A program made the position numbers and the translations under genes. DNA of 64,000 bases, taken from NCBI RefSeq assembly GCF_000218485.1, contig NZ_AFPB01000162.1, positions 1-64,000 of the forward strand, given 5' to 3'. The notes beneath the pieces are model-generated. The model was not told the origin of the DNA and ran no database searches. It saw only the letters and a program-made list of their open reading frames with translations. The stretch comes from Aquimarina agarivorans. GTDB lineage: Bacteria > Bacteroidota > Bacteroidia > Flavobacteriales > Flavobacteriaceae. Position 1 is the first letter of the stretch, and the number at the start of each line of letters is the position of its first letter. Below, in pieces: positions 1-8,545 of the stretch.

Positions 1-2
1 AT

Positions 3-443
3 AATAAAACTTTTAATGCCAATAATGATATAAGGCATTCATTAACTTGGTCTCATTTTTTGCAGTGGAAAAAATTGCAACTTTCTTTAGGCTGGAAGCA
101 CAGAACGGGACCCCCTTTTACTATAGTAAAAAAGTTACCTGATCGAAGAGGGAATTTACCTCCCGACGCTATTGATTCTTTTAATGGCGAAAGAACACCC
201 GATTATCACCGTTTAGATTTTTCGATAGCTTACGGAGCTAAACTATCAAAACGAGAAGATTATAAAAATTTTAAAATTGGGTTATCAATTCAAAATTTGT
301 ATAACAGGAAAAATATATTAAACACAAGGTTCAGTAATTTTATAGCTTCAACCGATATTGATTTAACTTCAAATTTCCCAGTACGGCTTGATAGTGAGTC
401 ATTAGGAATTACCCCTAATGTTTATATCAGGTTAAATTTATAA
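3..443 (+). CDS. TonB-dependent receptor, C-terminal fragment
   Basis: The frame is open from the window edge to the stop at 441-443, so the gene starts outside the window. The 146 visible residues look like the last strands of an outer-membrane TonB-dependent receptor barrel: alternating polar and aromatic residues, a GWKHRTG turn near the start, RLDFSIAYG, and an ending on NVYIRLNL, the usual C-terminal beta strand. Such receptors import polymers or chelates with TonB energy. No SusD partner follows; the next gene lies on the other strand. The substrate cannot be told from this fragment. Confidence 0.8.
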   Translation, partial: NKTFNANNDIRHSLTWSHFLQWKKLQLSLGWKHRTGPPFTIVKKLPDRRGNLPPDAIDSFNGERTPDYHRLDFSIAYGAKLSKREDYKNFKIGLSIQNLYNRKNILNTRFSNFIASTDIDLTSNFPVRLDSESLGITPNVYIRLNL

Positions 444-637
444 TTAGTCTCAAATTTAAATTATTTAAACGAGTATGTTTTTTGAATTATTTGATTTGTT
501 TAATAGCTTTTTTTCAAGTCAAGCAACTATTCCGTAAATTTTGAGAATTTTAAATTTGAAGAAACATCAAACTTGAAATATAGTTATCATTAGTAGTATA
601 AGAACAACAAGATAAATCATAAGCAAAAGTATTTAAC

Positions 638-1132
638 TCACTCATTAAGTACAGATTGTATATTTTGCTGAATGATAGTCAACATATTAGTTTCAAACCA
701 CGGATTTTTAGCTTTCCAAAATCTGTTTGTTGGTGAAGGGTGGGGTAAAGGCAAATATTCAGGGAGGTATTTTTCCAATTGTCGGACTCTTTGGGTAAGG
801 TTTAATTGATCTTTTAAATAATAATCTTGTGCATATTTGCCAATAAGAATATTTAAATTCGGGCGTTCTAATTCAGTTAAAACCTTTTGGTGCCAAGTTG
901 GTGCACATATTTTTAAAGGAGGGATGTCGCCAGTTTTTGCTTTGCCAGGATAACAGAATGACATAGGCAGGATAGCAAAATTGTTAGGATTGTAAAACGT
1001 AGCATTACTTACCCCAAGCCACTCCCGTAATTTATTGCCGCTAGCGTCCTGCCATGCTATTGATTTGTTGTGCGCAATACGACCAGGAGCCTGACTAATT
1101 AAAATGATTTTAGATTTTTTTGAACCCGCCAC
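638..1132 (-). CDS. uracil-DNA glycosylase family protein (start uncertain)
   Basis: This member of the UDG superfamily would excise uracil from DNA or act on related bases. From the GTG at 1132, motif A is SQAPG (residues 13-17, usually GQAPG) and motif B is HPSP (131-134); WLGVSNATFYNP and MSFCYPG between them fit the family. The frame stays open upstream of the GTG and encodes KKCTIC then LPLGANPIV, which matches the N terminus I recall for this family, so the GTG probably truncates the protein. No in-frame ATG, GTG or TTG lies between the GTG and about 1207. The true start may be a rare codon or be lost. The gene is last in the minus-strand run from the msrB genes. Confidence 0.75.
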   Translation of the reverse strand: MAGSKKSKIILISQAPGRIAHNKSIAWQDASGNKLREWLGVSNATFYNPNNFAILPMSFCYPGKAKTGDIPPLKICAPTWHQKVLTELERPNLNILIGKYAQDYYLKDQLNLTQRVRQLEKYLPEYLPLPHPSPTNRFWKAKNPWFETNMLTIIQQNIQSVLNE

Positions 1133-1203
1133 AATAGGATTTGCCCCAAGAGGTAACTCATTGAGGCAAATAGTACATTTTTTGATATGTTTTAGTAATT
1201 CTT

Positions 1204-1758
1204 TTATTCTGTAAAATTTAAAAGTTTTGCTCCTTGAGATACTGTTGTATAATCGGCAAATTTTGCTCCGTTTTGAGCATTAAAATCTACAGAGTTTATT
1301 ACTGCTATCCTAAATTTTTGATTTGTTAAAAAGTCGCTAATATCTTGATCTGTTAGCATATTTAATTCAAAATTAGTGTCTAAAACAATATCAACATCTA
1401 AGCTTGTATGATTAAAACTATACTGTAGTGTTCCTGCTTCTAAAAAAAAATTAGTTGGTAACAGTTCCCAAACTTCTCCATTAGTTGAGTTCAATCTGCT
1501 TCTTCTGTACACAAAAATAAGATCACCGTCAGTAATAGCTATATTATCAGGAATATCAGTAGTTACAACAAATTGATTTTCTTCAATAAAATTTTGACCT
1601 TCAATTTCAAAAATTACTGTTGAGCTAAAGTCATCGCCGCTAGCACCGTTAGTGCCATTTCTTCCTGGTGGTCCGGTAGGTCCTTCGCACGAAACCATCA
1701 AAAAGCTCATGCTTAAAAGACCAATTAATAAATTTTTAATGTTTTTCATAATTTTCAT
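1204..1758 (-). CDS. lipoprotein with short collagen-like segment
   Basis: The 184-residue protein starts with a lipoprotein signal peptide and a lipobox ending at Cys24 (LMVSC). Directly after it come six G-x-y triplets (residues 26-43, GPTGPPGRN then GTNGASGDD), a miniature collagen-like stalk, followed by a beta-rich domain of about 140 residues that I do not recognise. The start overlaps the stop of the MsrB gene at 1755-1758, so translation is probably coupled; an alternative ATG lies at 1749. It is probably tethered to the inner or outer membrane. The function is unknown. Confidence 0.7.
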   Translation of the reverse strand: MKIMKNIKNLLIGLLSMSFLMVSCEGPTGPPGRNGTNGASGDDFSSTVIFEIEGQNFIEENQFVVTTDIPDNIAITDGDLIFVYRRSRLNSTNGEVWELLPTNFFLEAGTLQYSFNHTSLDVDIVLDTNFELNMLTDQDISDFLTNQKFRIAVINSVDFNAQNGAKFADYTTVSQGAKLLNFTE

Positions 1759-2147
1759 TTTTCAAAATTAATACTTGCCGAGTTTACGCAGTAGCGTTGT
1801 CCCGTTTCAGTAGGGCCATCATTAAACACGTGGCCTAAGTGTCCACCACAATTAGCACATAGTATTTCGGTTCTTATTCTGCCAAGACTGGTATCTCTTT
1901 CATAAATGACTGTTCCTTCTTCAGAGGCATCAAAACTAGGCCAACCACAACCACTATCAAATTTATGCTCGCTAGTAAAAAGTTTTGTACCACACCCTTT
2001 ACATGTGTAAGTACCTTCTTCATAGTGCGTATCTAATGCTCCACTAAAAGCACGTTCGGTTCCCTTTTCTCTAAGAATGAAATAAGACTCTTCTCCAAGT
2101 TGTTCTTTCCATTCTTGATCAGTTTTTTCTACATTAAATTTTTTCAT
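1755..2147 (-). CDS. msrB: peptide-methionine (R)-S-oxide reductase MsrB, cytoplasmic
   Basis: Reduces methionine-R-sulfoxide in proteins. The 130-residue MsrB domain is complete: zinc ligands CKGC (Cys49, Cys52) and CANC (Cys97, Cys100), the signature SGCGWPSF near 65-72, GHLGHVF, and the catalytic cysteine in RYCVNS (Cys120). No signal peptide is present, so it should act in the cytoplasm. It sits 3 nt downstream of a second, lipidated MsrB and overlaps the collagen-like lipoprotein gene by 4 nt, an evident operon. Confidence 0.95.
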   Translation of the reverse strand: MKKFNVEKTDQEWKEQLGEESYFILREKGTERAFSGALDTHYEEGTYTCKGCGTKLFTSEHKFDSGCGWPSFDASEEGTVIYERDTSLGRIRTEILCANCGGHLGHVFNDGPTETGQRYCVNSASINFEK

Positions 2148-2150
2148 GGT

Positions 2151-2627
2151 TTATTCAGTTGGTTTAAATTGTAATGAAACGCTATTAATACAATGTCTTT
2201 TTCCTGTGGGTTGCGGCCCGTCTCCAAAAACGTGTCCTAAATGACTACCACAATTACCACAAAGCAACTCCTTACGTGCGTAACCTAATTTATAGTCCAC
2301 GCTAGTATCTACATTTTTTTCAATTGCTTTGTAAAAACTTGGCCATCCAGTGCCGCTATCAAATTTATGCTCACTACTGTACAATGGAATACTACAACCT
2401 TTACACTCGTAGATTCCTTTTTTATAATGTTTATTGTATTCACCGGTAAAGGCTCTTTCTGTACCAGCTTGCCTCAGTACGTAATATTCAAAATCAGATA
2501 ATTCTGATTTCCATTCAGCTTCAGTTTTGTTTATGGCATAAGATTTGGTATCATTATTATGATTTTCTTGTCCTTTACAGGAGAATAAAATGCTACAAAT
2601 GCTTATAAAGGCGATTAATTTTTTCAT
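2151..2627 (-). CDS. msrB: lipidated MsrB paralogue
   Basis: A second MsrB domain with a lipoprotein signal peptide (lipobox LFSC, Cys17) and a short linker. Zinc ligands are CKGC (Cys75, Cys78) and CGNC (Cys123, Cys126); the catalytic cysteine is in RHCINS (Cys146). It should repair oxidised methionine on periplasmic or surface proteins and complements the cytoplasmic copy 3 nt downstream. The pair probably arose by tandem duplication, though the sequences now differ at many positions. It is the first gene of the minus-strand operon ending at 638. Confidence 0.93.
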   Translation of the reverse strand: MKKLIAFISICSILFSCKGQENHNNDTKSYAINKTEAEWKSELSDFEYYVLRQAGTERAFTGEYNKHYKKGIYECKGCSIPLYSSEHKFDSGTGWPSFYKAIEKNVDTSVDYKLGYARKELLCGNCGSHLGHVFGDGPQPTGKRHCINSVSLQFKPTE

Positions 2628-2804
2628 TGTATTAAATCGAATTTTAAATACTGTTAAACGAATATCTCAAAAAGTTAGCCAAACTTTGTTTTTTTAATAA
2701 AAATTTAAAAATTAATTTTGGCGTCCTTAAGAGTTAGTTGGAAAAATGAAATCATCTTAACATAATTATTCAAAAAATTGTAATTTTAATATTCAAATTT
2801 AAAT

Positions 2805-3644
2805 ATGACTATTATGAAATTTAAAAATCAAATAATATTAGCACTTTCGTCAGTTTTATTATTGGGGTGTGCAACAAACCCTTTTACAGGAAAAAAAACA
2901 TTGGCTTTAGTAAGTAATAGTCAGATATTTCCTATGGCTTTTCAACAGTATGACCAGTTTTTAAGTGAAAATAAAGTAGTTAAGGGAACATCAGATGCTG
3001 AAATGATCAAGCGTATTGGTCAAAAAATATCGAAGGCAGCAGAGCGTTGGTTTAATGCCAATGGTCATCCAGAGTACTTAAATGGTTATAAATGGGAATA
3101 TAATTTAGTGGATGATGCTACTGTAAACGCATGGTGTATGCCTGGCGGTAAAATTGTTTTTTACACTGGTATTTTACCAATTGCTGCCAATGAGGCAGGA
3201 ATTGCTGCAATTATGGGGCATGAAGTAGCACACGCCTTAGCAAATCACGGACAACAGCGTATGAGTGCAGGTCAAATACAGCAAGTTGCAGGGGTGGCGG
3301 GCTCAATAGCTATGAGTGGTAAAAGTGCTGCCGCTCAGCAAATTTTTGCACAAGCTTTCGGAATAGGGACTCAAGTTGGTGTAATGTTACCTTTTAGTAG
3401 AAGTCATGAAACAGAAGCTGACAAAATTGGGATAAATTTAATGGCAATTGCAGGATACAACCCTGAGGAGGCAGCAAAACTATGGGTGCGAATGAAATCA
3501 AATTCGGCAAAAAGCGGAAACGGCGCACCTCCTGAAATGTTAAGTACGCATCCATCTAATGATACCCGTATTGCTAACTTAACTAAATGGGCACCAGAAG
3601 CTAGAAGTGAAGCTAAAAAATTTGGTGTGACCACATTTAAATAG
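2805..3644 (+). CDS. M48 family metalloprotease, lipoprotein
   Basis: A zinc metalloprotease of the M48 group related to BepA/LoiP, which in other bacteria clears misfolded outer-membrane proteins. A signal peptide ends in the lipobox LLLGC (Cys22). The zinc motif HEVAH is at residues 139-143, and the downstream HETEAD segment (201-206) supplies the third ligand. Length (279) suits a single-domain peptidase without TPR. The first ATG is at 2805, but the ATG at 2814 gives a more usual start (MKFKNQ). It is monocistronic, with a strong hairpin after its stop. Confidence 0.9.
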   Translation: MTIMKFKNQIILALSSVLLLGCATNPFTGKKTLALVSNSQIFPMAFQQYDQFLSENKVVKGTSDAEMIKRIGQKISKAAERWFNANGHPEYLNGYKWEYNLVDDATVNAWCMPGGKIVFYTGILPIAANEAGIAAIMGHEVAHALANHGQQRMSAGQIQQVAGVAGSIAMSGKSAAAQQIFAQAFGIGTQVGVMLPFSRSHETEADKIGINLMAIAGYNPEEAAKLWVRMKSNSAKSGNGAPPEMLSTHPSNDTRIANLTKWAPEARSEAKKFGVTTFK

Positions 3645-3701
3645 GCTTTAAATTTTACATTGTAATTTAAGAGCACATTGCTCAATAGGTTAAATCATAA
3701 T

Positions 3702-3739
3702 AAACACCCCAAATTGCTAGTCAGCAATTTGGGGTGTTT
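3702..3739. terminator. strong hairpin terminator after the M48 gene
   Basis: A perfect 17-bp stem (3702-3718 with 3723-3739) closes a 4-nt loop and ends in a run of T, with A on the other side, so it could stop transcription from either strand. It lies 58 nt after the M48 stop. Confidence 0.85.
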
Positions 3740-4188
3740 TAATATAGCTCAATTGATTGTTATAATTTTAGTTAAATTATGACTTATTCAATTATCAATA
3801 ATAAAGTTACCGTTCAAAATGGTTGTTTTTTTGCATAAAACTTCAAGTTAAAAAATGCCGTAGCAAGGGTTACTACATATTTTCTTACTTTAAAAAAAAA
3901 CTAACTTTTATTTAATTAATTTGAAATCGTTACAATAAGAGCATATTTTATGCATTGTAAATGTTGTATTGAAATAATTATAACGTTAATTAAATTTTAT
4001 ATACGCAAATTTCAATAAATATTTATTTAAAATTGTTGTCTTTTGTAAGCTTAGCGTTACTTTAACGATATATTAATCGAATAGATTTTTCTAATAAATT
4101 AAGGCAATCGTAACTAAACTGACTTAATTTACTATTTGGTAAATTAAGTTATAGTATTAATCAATATAGTGTCTTTATTTTTCGAATT

Positions 4189-4223
4189 TGATGTTCATAT
4201 TTAAATTTGAACATCAATTTTTT
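4189..4223 (+). promoter_or_regulatory. terminator-like hairpin in the GH86 leader
   Basis: TTGATGTTCA (4189-4198) pairs with TGAACATCAA (4208-4217) around an AT loop and is followed by a T run. It sits about 60 nt before the probable GH86 start, so it could be a leader attenuator or simply the end of an upstream transcript. Confidence 0.35.
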
Positions 4224-4280
4224 TCATACATACAAAGAACGCTTTTTTTATACGAGTTAATTATTACTAACACATTGATT

Positions 4281-7087
4281 ATGAATTTAAAAATCTTTTT
4301 TTTTTAATATTCTTCAACCTTTGCATAGGAGCTTTTGCTCAAGTAGAAGTTGATATTAACTTTGATGTTCGTCATACTGTTGGCGGACAAGATACTTTTG
4401 ACCGAGAAAAGTATATTGTTATGCATGCGGATCAGTCCGACGGTGATTACAACAGAGAATTAGGAAAACTAGACAGTTTACTAGTGCGCTACCGTGCAAA
4501 TTACGGAAGGGGTACAGGATTAATGCGTTTCATTTCGAGCCAAGTAACAGAAGATCCTACCAGACCAGGTTTTGCTGATCCGACAAGTATTGAATTTTTT
4601 GGAAATAGATCAACTGTAAATTATGCAAATTTTCAAACAGGAAAACATGCTACTCAAACTAGAGGCGGTGTTATAACTGCGGCGCAAGATCGTCCATTTT
4701 TTCCTGATGGTACTTTAACAGATTCTGGAAATTTTGCTTTTTCTACTGCTGATGGTCCAGCTGATGATGATTTTGGTACTGCTACAGGGGAATTTATGGG
4801 ACGATTTTTAAGAGCAGCTTATGGGAACGATCCAAATAGCGGTATGGATGGACCTCCTAGGCCTATTTGGGTGGAAGCCATTAATGAGCCATTTTTTCCT
4901 TTATTTGATTTTGCAAATGATAATCCAGCTACAGCTGAAGAAATTTTTGAATTTCACCGTAGTGTAGCCAGAGAGGTTAAAAGATTCAATCCCGATGCTA
5001 AAGTAGGTGGTTTTACTAATGCATTTCCTGACCTTCAGTTTTTTGGAGCAAAAGGTAATGATCAGCGTATTTTTGGACAATGGGATCAACGTTGGGAAGG
5101 GTTTATAAATACTTCAGGAGATCAAATGGATTTTTATTCAGTTCATTTATATGACTTTCCAAGTATTGGAGGGGGTTTGGAATTGTTGCGTAAAGGAGGA
5201 AACAATGAGGCAATTTTGGATATGATTGAACATTACAATACGATCCGTTGGGGCGAGGTAAAACCATGGGTTATTTCTGAGTATGGTACTCAGTTAAATG
5301 ATTTTTTTAGTCAAAACTGGACACCTGGCAGAGATTGGTTTATTTTAAGAGCATTTTCATCAATGATGATGCAGTTTATGGAAAGACCCGATGTTATTGA
5401 AAAAACGGTGCCTTTTGTATTGGGAAGGGCCGAATTTTTATATGCTGGGGCAGCTAACCCTGGTTTTGTGTATCCTTGGCGAATGATGCGCCGAGCTGAA
5501 GAGTTCCCGTTACCATCAGGTATTGGAATTAACCAAGCAAATGCTTTTCCGCAGTTTCCTAATAATCAACCGCCAGATGATCAAAAATATGATTTTACTG
5601 AAGTAGTTAAATTTTATGAATTATGGGCAAATGTAGATGGTACTAGAGTGGACACTAAATCGTCGGACTTAGATATTATGGTAGATGCCTATGTAGATGC
5701 TTCAAATAACAAAGCTTATGTAATTTTAAACAGTCTTGAAGATGAAAATACGAGCATAAACCTAAATCAAATAGGTATTGATGCCGCAAATGTTTCTGAA
5801 GTTGAAATTCAACATTTATTTTTAGGATCAAATGGAAATCTTTCATTGACTAAAGTACAATCGGGTACAGCTCCTGAAACTGTTGTGGTTAATGAAGATG
5901 CAACTATGATTATAGAGTATACCTTTGCTACAGCACCATCTGTTTCCAACACTTCCGAAGAAAGAAAGATTTATGCCTTATCGGCAAATCCTAATCTTCC
6001 TGCGGCGGATCAAGGGACTGTTTTTCCAAGAACTATACAAGCAAATCAACCAATTACATTTATTATTCCAGGAGTAACAAAGGGTAGTTTTGGTGAAGCT
6101 ACATTGCGAATAGGAATTGGTAGAACAATTAATACACCAATTATTCCAGTGGTAACCGTCAACGGTACCGAAATTGAAGTTCCTGTAGATTTTAGAGGTG
6201 ATGATCAATCAGACAGAGCGCAACGTGCCGCTGGTCAGCGAATATTTTTTGGTTTATTAGAGGCGGACGTCCCTTATGACTTGTTAATAGCAGGTGATAA
6301 TACGGTGGAAGTAACCTTTCCTACGGAAGGGGGAGCGATAAGTAGTTGTGCCTTGCAAACATTTGAATTTACTAGAGAAGTTACAAGAACAAATTCCAAT
6401 GACCGAACAAGGTTTTTAAGTTTTAATAATCAAGCGTCATTTATTTTGTCAGGCGATGATACTCCAACGCTAGAAGTTGGTAGCGATTTTGAATTTAATA
6501 TTAGTTATGCTACGGGTCTATTAAATGCAGAGGAAGAGGAGTTGCTAAATATTTCCACTGATATTTTAAGGTTAACACCAGCAGGAGCAGTCGTGGGTAG
6601 AACTGCATTTGACTTTGCAGTACCTCAAGGAAGTGAAAACGCTGATTCAGAAGTAATTTATACGTTTACCGTACCTGAATTTTTTGCTCAAGATAATTTA
6701 CAAGATTTAGATACTACGAATCCTTTACCAACAACTCCAGCCGAGTTAGGGAATGATAGGTTAGTATTGCGTATTGTAATGTCAATAAATAATGACACTA
6801 TTTTTGAAACGGTACAGACTGATGTTAATATTGTTAACAACGGGACATTATCAACTGAAAGTTTTACAAACGGAATTACCGATACAGTTACGGTGTACCC
6901 CAATCCAACAACATCAAAATTAACAATTTCAGAAGAAGTAAATAGCTGGAAAATTTATGATTTATCAGGAAAAATAATTTATAAAGGTGAAGCTTCAACA
7001 ATTAAAGTAGATCAACTTGCTGAAGGTTTATATTATATAATTTTGGATGATAATAAAACTCAGGTATTCAAGTTTGTGAAAAATTAA
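4281..7087 (+). CDS. GH86-like beta-agarase/porphyranase with T9SS tail (frameshifted signal peptide)
   Basis: Secreted glycoside hydrolase for red-algal galactans. The ATG at 4281 encodes MNLKIFFF and meets a stop at 4305 inside a T10 run (4296-4305). One extra T restores a signal peptide ending GAFAQ and one 935-residue protein; without it the longest frame starts at 4421. In the repaired numbering the probable acid/base is Glu of EAINEPF (about 202) and the nucleophile Glu of ISEYG (about 333); this spacing of about 130 matches the two catalytic glutamates known in GH86. Beta-sandwich regions follow. The last 75 residues are a T9SS sorting domain (VYPNPTTSKLTI to QVFKFVKN). A good terminator follows. 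GH86 is recognised from memory of motifs; another clan GH-A family is possible. Confidence 0.72.
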
Positions 7088-7114
7088 TTTGATTAACCAT
7101 TAAGTCTAATTCTT

Positions 7115-7154
7115 AAAAAACACGTGTATTTGCTAAAATTTACACGTGTTTTTT
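7115..7154 (+). terminator. terminator after the GH86 gene
   Basis: A 14-bp stem (7115-7128 with 7141-7154) whose right arm ends in six T residues, 28 nt after the GH86 stop. Confidence 0.85.
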
Positions 7155-7320
7155 ATTGATCTCAGGTTTAGTTAAAATTATGCATTTTTAATGCATTTTG
7201 CTTTTAGCTTCTAAAAATATTACAAGAGCTATTGGCAATTAGTAATTAGCTGTTGGCTTTAAAATACTGTATATAGCTAAAGGCTAATAGCTAATTGCAA
7301 AAACGGATGTTTAAAAAGTA

Positions 7321-7365
7321 ATGACTTTTAGTCATAACCGAAACTATGGTACTTTTAGTCCATAG
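7321..7365 (+). repeat. pair of palindromes sharing ACTTTTAGT
   Basis: ATGACTTTTAGTCAT (7321-7335) and CTATGG/CCATAG flanking TACTTTTAGT (7344-7365). Both palindromes are centred on the same 9-mer, 27 bp apart, about 250 bp before the DUF1338 gene. Operator function is a guess. Confidence 0.35.
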
Positions 7366-7608
7366 AAATTCATTTAAGCCATTTCTAATTGTGAATTATC
7401 AAGCAAAAATAAGCCATTTTGAATGTGAAATTTAATGTTGATACAAACATAAATTGAAGTTGTAAAAGGCAATTGACTATTTACTTCCTTAAAAATAGTT
7501 TACAATAAGCTAACTAAATAGCATTTTGCGTTTTAACATAAAATTCTTAATACCAAATGGTGCTTAAAATAGAAAACCTTTAGTACCTTTAAGGTAAAGG
7601 TGATTTTT

Positions 7609-8502
7609 ATGGATGCATTGCAAAAAATTTTTGATGGTTTAATGGAAAGGTATAAAGCAGACGTACCTGATGTATCAAAAATAACCAAAGCAATGGTTGA
7701 TCAATATATAATTCAAAATCAATTTGATATTGAAAATGATCACGTTGCTTTTCGAACTATTGGAATCCCCAAATTGGGAATAAAAGCTTTCGAAAAAATT
7801 TTCTTGAATTATGGGTACAAGGCAAGAGATAGATACAATTTTGAGTCAAAAAAACTGAATGCACGTTGGTATGCCTCGCCTACAAATAAATTTCCTAGGG
7901 TGTTTATAAGTGAATTGCGTATTCATGAATTTCCTAAAAATATTCAGGAACTCATTTTAAAATATACAAATGAAATTACCAATGACCCAATCAAAGAATT
8001 AGACTTAAATAATCCTGAGCAAGTGGATGATTTTTTACATACGCCTTTGTGGAGTGTACCTTCATGGGAGGACTACCAATCGCTTTTAAAGGTGAGTGAA
8101 TATGCAGCTTGGGTAATTTACAATCGGTATTATTTAAATCATTATACTATAGCAGTTTCAAGTTTACCAAAAGGATTTAATACATTGGAGTCATTTAATG
8201 ATTTTTTGAATTCTTTAGGTATTTTATTGAGTGATGCAGGAGGCTATATAAAAGAAAGTCCCGATAAATTATTGTTGCAAAGTGCTACAGTATCGCAATT
8301 AAAAAAAGCTATTTTTGCTGCCGGTGATTCGCATTTAATTGCTGGGAGTTATGTGGAGTTTGCTGAGCGAAAAATACTGCCGGAATATCAACACATACCT
8401 TTAGCTGAAATTGAAAGAAAACACAGAAAAGAAGGATTTGAAGCTGCAAATGCGGATAAAATTTTTGAAAGTACATTTACGAGTCAACTAAAAAGAAAAT
8501 AG
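7609..8502 (+). CDS. DUF1338 protein, 2-oxoadipate dioxygenase/decarboxylase-like
   Basis: The 297-residue protein matches DUF1338, the family of HglS/YdcJ, which converts 2-oxoadipate to 2-hydroxyglutarate with non-haem iron. The expected metal ligands are visible: DHVAFRT near residue 48-54, NHYTI in the middle, and GSYVEFAER near the C terminus. The frame opens with a GTG at 7600, but the ATG at 7609 (MDALQKIF) is the natural start. The saccharopine dehydrogenase gene follows 43 nt later on the same strand, so both probably serve lysine breakdown through 2-aminoadipate. Confidence 0.85.
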   Translation: MDALQKIFDGLMERYKADVPDVSKITKAMVDQYIIQNQFDIENDHVAFRTIGIPKLGIKAFEKIFLNYGYKARDRYNFESKKLNARWYASPTNKFPRVFISELRIHEFPKNIQELILKYTNEITNDPIKELDLNNPEQVDDFLHTPLWSVPSWEDYQSLLKVSEYAAWVIYNRYYLNHYTIAVSSLPKGFNTLESFNDFLNSLGILLSDAGGYIKESPDKLLLQSATVSQLKKAIFAAGDSHLIAGSYVEFAERKILPEYQHIPLAEIERKHRKEGFEAANADKIFESTFTSQLKRK

Positions 8503-8545
8503 TTTTTTTGAGCAATAAGAGAAGTTATAAATAGCGTATTGAACA

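Larger units (their letters stand above)
3645..4280 (+). other. 636-bp AT-rich intergenic region before the GH86 gene
   Basis: No gene was found. It holds the perfect hairpin at 3702-3739 and, near its right end, a second hairpin with a T run at 4189-4223. The rest is very AT-rich with no exact promoter pair that I can defend. Confidence 0.5.
7088..7608 (+). other. 521-bp intergenic region with terminator and repeats
   Basis: No gene was found. It contains the GH86 terminator (7115-7154), an imperfect TAGC-rich inverted repeat around 7227-7301, and two short palindromes that share the centre ACTTTTAGT (7321-7335 and 7344-7365). Confidence 0.5.
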
